The position numbers and the translations under genes are program-made. The notes under the pieces were generated by a model. It saw only the letters and a list, made by a program, of their open reading frames with translations, did no database searches and was not told where the DNA came from. DNA of 5,337 nucleotides from JANRLJ01 sp034437895 (lineage in GTDB: Bacteria > Chloroflexota > Anaerolineae > Aggregatilineales > Phototrophicaceae): the NCBI GenBank assembly GCA_034437895.1, contig DAOTTO010000033.1:1-5337 (forward strand). Reading direction: 5' to 3'. Below are positions 1-5,231 of the stretch, one piece after another (the stretch's first letter is position 1; the number at the start of each line of letters is the position of its first letter).

Positions 1-98
1 CCCCCGGCTCCCTCTCCAATACTTGGAGAGGGGGAGAAAAACGCATCTTGAAGTCCCCTCTCCATGCAATGGGGAGGGGATTTAGGGGTGGGGTAAAT
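1..98. repeat. Dispersed double-hairpin repeat, copy 1
   Basis: Two G/C-rich hairpins lie in tandem. Hairpin 1 pairs 8-19 with 23-34 (one G-U pair, 3-base loop). Hairpin 2 pairs 54-64 with 70-80 (one G-U pair, loop TGCAA). They are linked by AGAAAAACG (35-43) and a short variable spacer, and followed by GATTTAGGGGTGGGGT. The same architecture and linker recur at 5232-5337 in the same orientation. It has no coding character and resembles the high-copy intergenic repeats of large environmental genomes. The left edge may extend beyond the window. Confidence 0.8.
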
Positions 99-116
99 GC
101 GTGAGCGAAAGTCCTA

Positions 117-189
117 AATCACAGAGGACACAGAGCGCACAGAGTATGTGATTTAATCTCCCTCTGTGTTCTCCGTGATCTCTGTGGTT
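117..189. repeat. Imperfect palindrome of CACAGAG-type units
   Basis: The left arm 117-144 contains CACAGAGGACACAGAG; the right arm 162-189 is its imperfect reverse complement, with 22 of 28 positions matching by my alignment. The 17-base loop is AT-rich. This is the widespread 'cacagaggacacagag' type of intergenic repeat found in many environmental bacteria. It could fold into a long hairpin in RNA or as a cruciform. No T-tract follows it, so I do not call it a terminator. Confidence 0.75.
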
Positions 190-244
190 CAATCTTGAAG
201 TATTTATCGGACGACTTGATAGGACAGGAAACATCGGTCACTCC

Positions 245-273
245 CTACAACTTACCCCAAAATCCGCTACAAT
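245..273 (+). promoter_or_regulatory. Possible promoter of the sugar dehydrogenase gene
   Basis: TACAAT at 268-273 matches the -10 consensus at five of six positions. The corresponding -35 position (about 245-250, CTACAA) is poor. A start of transcription near 280 would leave too short a leader for an ATG at 286, but a 30-base leader with a weak AGGT for the ATG at 310. Weak evidence. Confidence 0.25.
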
Positions 274-309
274 GCCCTGCACTTAATGGTAAAGATGCAG
301 GTTGTAACG

Positions 310-1494
310 ATGCGAAAACTGACTTTATTGTTTGTTGTATGTGGTTTGATTTTGTCAGGCGGGATTAGTCAAGCGCAAGATACGCCGCCTGTGATTACGC
401 CCAATCCCACGTTGTATCAATGGGCGGATTTCCTCGTTGATGAGTTCGATAACCCCGTTTATCTGACTAACGCCGGAGATGGCTCAGATCGGTTGTTTGT
501 GATGGAGCAGACGGGCTATATTCTGGTCGTCGAAAACGGCGAGATATTGCCGCAGCCGTTCCTTGATGTTTCCCTCAACCTCACGCCCGACGTTTTTCAA
601 GGCGGCTATACCGAGCGCGGATTGCTAGGGCTGGTGTTCCATCCAGAGTATGAGGAAAACGGCCTGTTTTTTATCCACTATATCAATCAAGCAGGCAGCG
701 CGGTGGTCGTCCGTTATCAGGTGATGGCGGATAACCCGAACCTCGCCGATACATCAAGCGCGGTCACACTGATCGAAGTCGAAGACCCTTTCCCCAATCA
801 CAACGGCGGACAATTGGCCTTTGGGCCAGATGGCTATCTCTATATCGGCATTGGTGATGGCGGCGACTTAGGCGATCCTCTGGGCTATGGACAAAATACG
901 GGTGTGCTGTTCGGCAAGATTCTGCGGATTGATGTCGATACGGATGCGACGACATATACGGTTCCCGCAGATAATCCTTTCGTGGCGGACGATGCTTACA
1001 TGCCAGAAATTTGGGCGCTCGGTTTACGTAATCCTTGGCGCTTTAGCTTTGACCGTCTGACGGGCGACCTATATATCGGCGACGTGGGGGAGAGCAGTTG
1101 GGAAGAAATCAACTTCCAACCTGTTGATTTTCCCGGCGGCGCGAATTATGGCTGGAATGCGTTTGAGGCCAACTATCCCTTTAATCTCGATACGCCTGTG
1201 CCGCGTGGGATGATTCTGCCGATTGCCGATTATTCGCATGAAGAAGGCTGTTCGGTGACGGCGGGTTACGTTTATCGTGGTGAGGCGCTGCCAGATTTGC
1301 AAGGCGTGTTCTTCTTCGGCGATTATTGCAGCGGTAAAATCTGGACGACGTTTCAGGATGCCGACGGCAGTTGGCAGACGGCGCTTTTTGCCGAACTGGG
1401 CGTACAGATCACGTCGTTTGGCGAGGATGAAGCAGGGGAGTTGTATCTGGTAGATTACAAAGGCAGCATCTTCAAGCTGGCAGCAGCGGAGTAA
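310..1494 (+). CDS. Secreted PQQ-dependent sugar dehydrogenase (glucose/sorbosone dehydrogenase family)
   Basis: Encodes 394 residues from ATG 310, a typical length for soluble PQQ aldose dehydrogenases, which oxidise sugars to lactones in the periplasm or outside the cell. A signal peptide is clear: MRK, then a hydrophobic stretch, ending near SQAQD (residues 21-24), so cleavage is expected around there. Family motifs in order: TNAGDGSDRLFV near 53-64; ERGLLGLVFHP at 102-112; NHNGGQLAFGPDGYLYIG (163-180), carrying the probable catalytic His164; GLRNPWRFSFD at 238-248, with the Arg240 expected near PQQ; LYIGDVGESSWEEIN; and AGYVYRGE...FFFGDYCSGKIW near 318-345. Cys314 and Cys340 flank that last blade and may form a disulfide. 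ATG codons at 286 and 295 are in frame upstream. I prefer 310 because it gives a clean signal peptide and has AGGT eight bases upstream; 286 remains possible (402 residues). No PQQ synthesis gene is present, so cofactor and substrate are family inference. HHIP-like or other non-enzymatic beta-propellers are the alternative. Confidence 0.9.
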   Translation: MRKLTLLFVVCGLILSGGISQAQDTPPVITPNPTLYQWADFLVDEFDNPVYLTNAGDGSDRLFVMEQTGYILVVENGEILPQPFLDVSLNLTPDVFQGGYTERGLLGLVFHPEYEENGLFFIHYINQAGSAVVVRYQVMADNPNLADTSSAVTLIEVEDPFPNHNGGQLAFGPDGYLYIGIGDGGDLGDPLGYGQNTGVLFGKILRIDVDTDATTYTVPADNPFVADDAYMPEIWALGLRNPWRFSFDRLTGDLYIGDVGESSWEEINFQPVDFPGGANYGWNAFEANYPFNLDTPVPRGMILPIADYSHEEGCSVTAGYVYRGEALPDLQGVFFFGDYCSGKIWTTFQDADGSWQTALFAELGVQITSFGEDEAGELYLVDYKGSIFKLAAAE

Positions 1495-1530
1495 TTTTTC
1501 GCTTTTGCGGCAATCAAATAACCTCAATCC

Positions 1531-1561
1531 TAGAGCAGAAAGTCATCTGCTCTAATTTTTT
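1531..1561 (+). terminator. Intrinsic terminator after the sugar dehydrogenase gene
   Basis: A perfect 9-bp stem, TAGAGCAGA (1531-1539) with TCTGCTCTA (1546-1554), has a 6-base loop and is followed by A and six T (1556-1561). It lies 36 bases after the TAA at 1494, a textbook rho-independent terminator isolating this gene from the next operon. Confidence 0.88.
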
Positions 1562-1588
1562 GCAAATATCTTTTATTATACTTATAAT
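1560..1588 (+). promoter_or_regulatory. Promoter of the nuclease/BRO-N operon
   Basis: A perfect -10 box TATAAT (1583-1588) has TTGCAA (1560-1565, four of six to TTGACA) exactly 17 bases upstream. Transcription would begin near 1595, leaving a leader of about 40 bases before ATG 1635. The -35 box overlaps the last T residues of the preceding terminator. Confidence 0.65.
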
Positions 1589-1617
1589 ATGAGTATACTT
1601 AGTTTAAAAAATATACT
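1575..1617 (+). promoter_or_regulatory. Operator-like TATACT repeats and palindromes
   Basis: TATACT occurs three times on the same strand, starting at 1577, 1594 and 1612, so spaced 17 and 18 bases apart. The first lies inside the inverted repeat ATTATA-CT-TATAAT (1575-1588); the second lies inside the 8-bp palindrome AGTATACT (1592-1599). The array covers the -10 box, the expected transcription start and the leader, which is where an autorepressor would act. Binding by the operon's own BRO-N proteins is inference. The stretch is AT-rich, so some of this could be chance. Confidence 0.45.
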
Positions 1618-1634
1618 AAAAGGTTTTGCGTGAA

Positions 1635-2303
1635 ATGACACCTAATAACCTAATTAATAGAAGTAATATTCGTAAAGAATGGTACAACGCAGAATGGTAT
1701 TACTGCGTGATTGATATTATTGCGGAGTTAGTTGGGACAGATAAAAAACATGCCCAAAACTATTATCATGTTTTAAGAAAACGCCTTAGAAAAAATCAAA
1801 TGCCATTTTGTAAGACACAGCGGATAAAAACATTATCATCAGATAATAAAAGATATTTTACTGATTTTGTTAACTTGGAAAGTGTTCAAGGGCTTGAAAA
1901 TTATTTAGCGCCAAATATAAGAAATCTCAAAAGCAGAAGAGATTGGCGGATGAATGATGAAGTAATCAACTTTCATCCCAAAGTGAACTCTTTCCTCGAA
2001 AATTCAGGGTTTATTACGGAACATCACGTCAGGCTGCCTTCAAAAAACGTCATTGATCTTGTAGGTTTCCACAAAAACAAAGTCTATATTGTCGAATGTA
2101 AACCCTATTTAAGTAACGCTCGTTTGTACAGCGCTATTGGGCAGGTTTTAGCCTATCGGACAGAATATAACCCTCTAGCGATTGCTTCAATTGCTTGCTA
2201 TGCTTCAAACAAGAACACTTACCCACGTAAGATTTGCAACGCTTTAAATATTGAACTTATAGAGATTGAAAATGACAGAGTTGACAGCCAAGAATTTGAT
2301 TGA
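1635..2303 (+). CDS. BRO-N-like domain fused to a PD-(D/E)XK nuclease domain
   Basis: Encodes 222 residues from ATG 1635. Residues about 5-85 resemble the N-terminal half of a BRO-N (phage antirepressor-type, DNA-binding) domain: NIRKEWYNAEWYYCVIDII, then NYYHVLRKRLRK, then SDNKRYFTDFV. The family's usual following motif (SPKAE...W) is absent. Instead residues about 112-215 look like a restriction-endonuclease fold: helix with HPKVNSFLENSG, strand ITEHHVRL, Asp141 in NVIDLVGF, Glu154-Cys-Lys156 in VYIVECKP, and a helix with Gln170 in AIGQVLAYR. The D...ExK...Q set is what an active PD-(D/E)XK nuclease needs. ATG 1635 is preceded by AAAAGG with an 11-base gap; a TTG at 1626 is in frame but only two bases from that site. 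The end overlaps the next gene by 32 bases. The gene is visibly AT-richer than the flanking genes, suggesting transfer. Target and role are unknown; a DNA-cleaving effector is the simplest reading. Confidence 0.72.
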   Translation: MTPNNLINRSNIRKEWYNAEWYYCVIDIIAELVGTDKKHAQNYYHVLRKRLRKNQMPFCKTQRIKTLSSDNKRYFTDFVNLESVQGLENYLAPNIRNLKSRRDWRMNDEVINFHPKVNSFLENSGFITEHHVRLPSKNVIDLVGFHKNKVYIVECKPYLSNARLYSAIGQVLAYRTEYNPLAIASIACYASNKNTYPRKICNALNIELIEIENDRVDSQEFD

Positions 2304-2652
2304 CGGGAGCGAAATTCGGCGTATATGGCATGAAGGGCAATGGTACTATGGCGCAATAGATATTGTTGTTGAACTCCTTGAAGTTGATCTGAAAACATCC
2401 AGAAATTATTATCATGTTTTAAAGCGTCGTTTGAAAAGAGAAGGGGTCGAAATTGACCACCAACATATGAAATTAACGGCAAACGATGGTAAAAAATACT
2501 TAACTGAGGTTGTCACAACACGTCAAGCGCTGCGCCTAGTCTTATCAATATCCTCTCCCAAGGCCGAAGTGATAAAGGAATGGCTTAGTATAGTCGGTGA
2601 AAAATATTTAGAAGAACCCAAAAACGAGCTAAACCTCTTTGGTTCAATCTAG
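2272..2652 (+). CDS. Stand-alone BRO-N domain protein (phage antirepressor-like)
   Basis: Encodes 126 residues consisting almost entirely of one BRO family N-terminal domain: EIRRIWHEGQWYYGAIDIVVELL (14-36), NYYHVLKRRLKREG (45-58), MKLTANDGKKYLTEVV (66-81), and the diagnostic SISSPKAEVIKEWLSIVG (92-109). BRO-N domains bind nucleic acid in phage antirepressors and baculovirus BRO proteins. The first about 50 residues align without gaps to the upstream gene's N terminus, with 23 of 43 identical over residues 8-50 by eye (including NYYHVL), so the two are paralogues. ATG 2272 lies inside the upstream frame, preceded by TAGAG at 7-base spacing; a TTG at 2266 is also in frame. The 32-base overlap implies co-transcription and probably coupled translation. 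Likely roles are regulator of, or partner to, the adjacent nuclease; neither is shown by the sequence. No convincing terminator follows. Confidence 0.82.
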   Translation: MTELTAKNLIDGSEIRRIWHEGQWYYGAIDIVVELLEVDLKTSRNYYHVLKRRLKREGVEIDHQHMKLTANDGKKYLTEVVTTRQALRLVLSISSPKAEVIKEWLSIVGEKYLEEPKNELNLFGSI

Positions 2653-2733
2653 CAAATAGGGCGCAGATATAGGGACAAAATAAACTATGGATGTCTTTGA
2701 GGATTTGCCATTCTACCAACCCCATTTGCCTCA

Positions 2734-2777
2734 TCAGAACATTTAATCATCTCTAAGATTAGGGTAATTTTGCCCAT
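2734..2777 (+). repeat. 44-bp direct repeat, copy A
   Basis: Starts TCAGAACATTTAAT and contains GTAATTT. It aligns without gaps to 3124-3167, with 35 of 44 identical. It sits 32 bases before the start of the antitoxin-like pseudogene, while copy B sits upstream of the STAS-like gene. Conserved TTTAAT and GGTAAT elements 15 bases apart could be part of a promoter, but the match to consensus is modest. Confidence 0.6.
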
Positions 2778-2789
2778 TCGTTAGAGATG
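2748..2789 (+). promoter_or_regulatory. Inverted repeat in the leader of the antitoxin-like pseudogene
   Basis: CATCTCTAA (2748-2756) and TTAGAGATG (2781-2789) are perfect 9-bp inverted arms around a 24-base loop that itself contains GGGTAATTTTGCCC, able to form a short inner stem. It ends 20 bases before the GTG start. It may be an operator or a leader hairpin. Copy B of the overlapping direct repeat has lost these arms. Confidence 0.4.
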
Positions 2790-2809
2790 CTCAATCAGGA
2801 GTAAACACT

Positions 2810-3061
2810 GTGCAAATCAAACAAAATAGTGCAGCCTATGAACTCTTCGTTGAATTGTAAGCAGCACATACAGGCAAAAGTGAAGGGGTCGTAGAGGCCG
2901 AAATTACACCTGAGCAATTTGAAGCGCGTTTGAATACGCTTTATCAGCAATATATGAATCGTGAGTTCACCATTGGCAAATTTGCGGATTTGTTGCAAGT
3001 GCCGACACTCAATCTCTACGATCTTCTTGAAGAAATGGGTTTGCCTGTGCGCTACAGCTAA
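2810..3061 (+). pseudogene. UPF0175-family antitoxin-like gene broken by an in-frame stop
   Basis: From GTG 2810, with a strong AGGAG (2797-2801) at 8-base spacing, the frame reads VQIKQNSAAYELFVEL, then TAA at 2858-2860 (codon 17), then continues open to TAA at 3059-3061. The intact protein would be about 83 residues. The C-terminal half, with REFTIGKFADLLQVPT and LYDLLEEMGLPVRYS, resembles UPF0175 small proteins, which act as antitoxins next to PIN-like (DUF3368) toxins; the typical pattern is a helix-turn-helix 'g..s.gkaAelL' followed by 'LL.e.Gip'. CAA or GAA to TAA by one base change would explain the stop. No toxin gene lies beside it. An internal restart (for example ATG 2954) would keep only the helix-turn-helix region. 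A sequencing error is the alternative to a true pseudogene. Confidence 0.6.
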
Positions 3062-3123
3062 ATCTAAAGATAAATCGTCTTTTTGCCAATCCTAACGAAC
3101 TAATGTCTATAACATTTCTCCCC

Positions 3124-3167
3124 TCAGAACATTTAATTAATTTTAAGGTCAGTGTAATTTTTTCCAT
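3124..3167 (+). repeat. 44-bp direct repeat, copy B
   Basis: Aligned exactly 390 bases downstream of copy A, with 35 of 44 identical. It holds TTTAAT (3132-3137) and TGTAAT (3153-3158, five of six to the -10 consensus), 15 bases apart, and lies 47 bases before ATG 3215. It may therefore carry the promoter of the STAS-like gene. Confidence 0.55.
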
Positions 3168-3214
3168 ATAAGATAAGAGGGAGAAAATACAAAGAAGCCA
3201 AAAGAGAGACAACT

Positions 3215-3580
3215 ATGCCGATTGTCATGGACTGGGGCAACGCAGACGACACCTTCATCATCTGGCGCTTTGATGGGACGTGGAAATGGAACGAATTGTA
3301 TTCTGTTTTAGTGGAATTGCAGGAAATTACAGCGCCCAAGCCTGTTTTTGATATTCTGCTGGATTTGCGCGGCTGTAACGACGCGCAGCCGAATTTACTT
3401 TCTCACTTGATCCGTATCATCAAAATGCTGCCATCGACTCATAGGGATACGGTGATCGTGGGCGACAGCCATTTTTTAACATCGATGCACCGCATGATGC
3501 AGCCGCATGTGACGCTACCCGGCGCAGTACATTTCGCTAAGACGATGGACGAAGCCTATGCGTTGATTAAGTTTGATTAA
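3215..3580 (+). CDS. Small STAS/SpoIIAA-like hypothetical protein
   Basis: Encodes 121 residues with no signal peptide or membrane segment, so cytoplasmic. The pattern of strands and helices suits a STAS/SpoIIAA-like fold: strand TFIIWRFDGTW (13-23), helix WNELYSVLVELQEI (25-38), strand VFDILLDLRG (44-53), helix LLSHLIRIIKML (61-72), strand DTVIVGD (78-84), helix LTSMHRMMQ, and a final strand-helix VHFAKTMDEAYALIK (105-119). The N-terminal WxW followed by a 'D..hDhR' core and the 'T.deA...i' ending recall short STAS-like proteins common in Chloroflexota. Such domains often mediate regulation by protein contacts or ligand binding; no specific partner is visible. The start follows AAGAGAG at about 6 bases. 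Its stop lies five bases from the stop of the opposite-strand acyltransferase gene. Confidence 0.68.
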   Translation: MPIVMDWGNADDTFIIWRFDGTWKWNELYSVLVELQEITAPKPVFDILLDLRGCNDAQPNLLSHLIRIIKMLPSTHRDTVIVGDSHFLTSMHRMMQPHVTLPGAVHFAKTMDEAYALIKFD

Positions 3581-3585
3581 AGCCG

Positions 3586-5052
3586 TTACATCAGCCCGAA
3601 TAAACCCGCGAACACCCGCAGTGATTGTCCCACTTCTGGCAGAGCAAACCACACCCATCCCAACACGACGAAATGAAACATCAGCAGCCACCCAAAGAAA
3701 GTCCATGCGCGTTTTTGCAGGGGCTTTCCCTTAAGGCTGAGAACCCATTTTCGCGTGCGATCACTCCACTGCTTATGGACGAATAAACCCAAGCCATGCC
3801 ATACGCCCCAGATGAAAAAATTGACTGTGACTCCATGCCACAGGCCGATAATTGTCATCGTCGCTATTTGTGTCGTCAGCACGATAACGGTAGATGATGG
3901 CTTAGGATCCCGCGAAAGCAGCATCCGCGACAAAGGCGTAAACACATAAAACCGCGCCCATGTCCCCAGCGTGATATGCCAGCTTTGCCAGAACGAGGCG
4001 ATGTCGCTTTTAAGGTAGGGACGATCAAAATTTTCCGGCAGTTTAATCCCGAACAGAATGCCGATGCCGATAGCGATGTCGGAATAGCCGCTGAAATCGA
4101 AAAACAGCCGCAGCGCATAGCCATAAATCAACAGCCACAACGCCCCCGCTGACGTGGCTTGTTCGGCGTTGGTCACGTTGAGGGCTAATCCGAGCGCGAG
4201 GCTATCCGCAACGACAAATTTTTTGAAGATTCCGACGGTGATGCGTGTCCCGCCTTCCACAAGACGCGGTGCGGCGAGACCCATGACCTCTGGCAAGGCG
4301 CGAAAGTCTTTGGCAAAACGCTCGGCGCGGTCAATTGGCCCTGCGATGATCGACGGGAAGAAAATTATGTATGTGACATATTCACGCAGCGAGAGGGCAG
4401 GCAGCTTGCCGGATTGACGATCTCGCAGCGTGTGAATCAGCCGAAAGGCGATATACGAAAAACCGAGCCACCCCGCCACATCTGTAATGTTGGCGAGATC
4501 GGGATTTTGTCCGGTCTGGATGCGCCAGAGGCGGCTGAGTCCGGCGGCGAGGGGTTCGGTTTTGAGTACGATAAACAGCGCGACAATTAGCAAAATCAGC
4601 GCGGTCAACAGCGGAAAAAGGGTGCGTTTTTGCCTGATAAACGTCAACAGTCCGATGATACCGCCCAAAATGCCCAACACTAACGCTATATGGAGCGGAT
4701 TCGGTGGACGCGAGGTCAGGCGCAGTTCAGGCGCGAGATAGCGGGTGAACGCGATTCCCGTAACCAGCGCGACGATTAGGCCGAAGGTGAAAAGATCATC
4801 CCGTTTAAAAGCACGCCCTGCGGCAGCGTCTTTCGGTAAAGTGAACCACCAGCAGATGACAGTGAGCATAAGTGTCGCCGTCGGAAAGACGAAATCGGAA
4901 AAGCGGATAAACGGCGGCTTGGGCTGGAGCCAATACAGCGCCAATACACTGCCGATCAACAGCGCCCACCCACGCCGTTTGACAGGCAGTAAGGCGCTGT
5001 AGATCAGAGCGGCAGCCGCAAACAGCAAAATGGTGCGAAGATCGAAGGTCAT
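3586..5052 (-). CDS. MBOAT-family membrane-bound O-acyltransferase (AlgI/DltB-like)
   Basis: Encodes 488 residues with roughly a dozen hydrophobic segments, so an integral inner-membrane protein. MBOAT hallmarks: FFPSIIAGPIDR (231-242), LRLFFDFSGYSDIAIGIG (314-331), LPENFDRPY (338-346), FWQSWHITLGTWARFYV (354-370) with His359, and IIGLWHGVTVNFFIWGVWHG (401-420) with His406. His359 and His406 correspond to the two conserved histidines of DltB/AlgI, the latter the likely catalytic one. The family moves acyl groups across the membrane onto polysaccharides or teichoic acids. The first about 190 residues, several membrane segments, are less conserved and longer than the usual AlgI N terminus. An in-frame TAG three codons upstream shows ATG 5052 is the earliest possible start; no good Shine-Dalgarno is seen. 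The usual partner (AlgJ/AlgX-type SGNH hydrolase or acyl carrier genes) is absent in the window. The substrate cannot be assigned. Confidence 0.92.
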   Translation of the reverse strand: MTFDLRTILLFAAAALIYSALLPVKRRGWALLIGSVLALYWLQPKPPFIRFSDFVFPTATLMLTVICWWFTLPKDAAAGRAFKRDDLFTFGLIVALVTGIAFTRYLAPELRLTSRPPNPLHIALVLGILGGIIGLLTFIRQKRTLFPLLTALILLIVALFIVLKTEPLAAGLSRLWRIQTGQNPDLANITDVAGWLGFSYIAFRLIHTLRDRQSGKLPALSLREYVTYIIFFPSIIAGPIDRAERFAKDFRALPEVMGLAAPRLVEGGTRITVGIFKKFVVADSLALGLALNVTNAEQATSAGALWLLIYGYALRLFFDFSGYSDIAIGIGILFGIKLPENFDRPYLKSDIASFWQSWHITLGTWARFYVFTPLSRMLLSRDPKPSSTVIVLTTQIATMTIIGLWHGVTVNFFIWGVWHGLGLFVHKQWSDRTRKWVLSLKGKPLQKRAWTFFGWLLMFHFVVLGWVWFALPEVGQSLRVFAGLFGLM

Positions 5053-5070
5053 TGAAGGCTATTTCTGTGT

Positions 5071-5092
5071 TAAAGCATCCCTATGTGCTTTA
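5071..5092 (-). promoter_or_regulatory. Hairpin just upstream of the acyltransferase gene
   Basis: TAAAGCA (5071-5077) and TGCTTTA (5086-5092) form a perfect 7-bp stem with an 8-base loop, 18 bases before the minus-strand ATG. It could be an operator or a leader structure influencing translation. No clear promoter was recognised around it. Confidence 0.3.
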
Positions 5093-5109
5093 TGGGAAAT
5101 TATTTGAGC

Positions 5110-5148
5110 AAAACTTGAAGAATATGAACCACCAAGACACCAAGTTTT
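5110..5148. repeat. Solitary AACCACCAAGACACCAAG repeat
   Basis: 5127-5144 reads AACCACCAAGACACCAAG, the unit of another widespread intergenic repeat class. Its end overlaps a perfect 8-bp inverted repeat, AAAACTTG (5110-5117) with CAAGTTTT (5141-5148). The reverse-complement half of the usual palindromic element is missing. It lies in the otherwise featureless stretch 5053-5231, where I see no gene on either strand. Confidence 0.55.
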
Positions 5149-5231
5149 TATCTAATGGGCATGTCGCCTGAATAATGAGGTCTTATGTAACCTCAGTTTT
5201 GGATAGCGCACTTTGATTAACTTTTATAATG

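Noticed and set aside
117..189. CACAGAG repeats as a CRISPR array
   Set aside because: Units are short, imperfect, arranged as a palindrome and have no regular spacers.
1069..1527. Minus-strand open frame of 152 codons opposite the sugar dehydrogenase
   Set aside because: It lies within a strongly supported plus-strand gene, crosses its terminator stem, and its translation shows no recognisable domain.
1626..2652. The two overlapping BRO-N genes as one gene split by a frameshift
   Set aside because: Each has its own complete N-terminal BRO-N start that aligns from the first residues, and the upstream gene has a finished, different C-terminal domain.
2687..2746. A 19-codon open frame (ATG 2687) after the BRO-N gene, preceded by AGGGAC
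   Set aside because: Too short, no recognisable similarity, and its end falls within the duplicated 44-bp repeat.
3066..3084. Hairpin AAAGAT/GTCTTT with a few T after the pseudogene as a terminator
   Set aside because: Six weak pairs including a wobble and almost no T-tract beyond the stem.
3103..3171. A 22-codon open frame (ATG 3103) across repeat copy B
   Set aside because: No ribosome site, no homologue recognised; the repeat explains the conservation at least as well.
3755..5002. Several plus-strand open frames opposite the acyltransferase gene (for example 4154-4417, 4487-4741, 4745-5002)
   Set aside because: All lie inside the well-supported MBOAT gene, are rich in Arg/Ser/Pro as antisense frames often are, and have no recognisable domain.
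5176..5200. TGAGGT/ACCTCA hairpin followed by GTTTT as a terminator
   Set aside because: Only 6 bp, short T run, and no gene ends nearby on the plus strand.
5225..5230. TATAAT as a promoter -10 box
   Set aside because: No -35 element at a suitable distance, and it leads straight into the dispersed repeat with no gene visible before the window ends.
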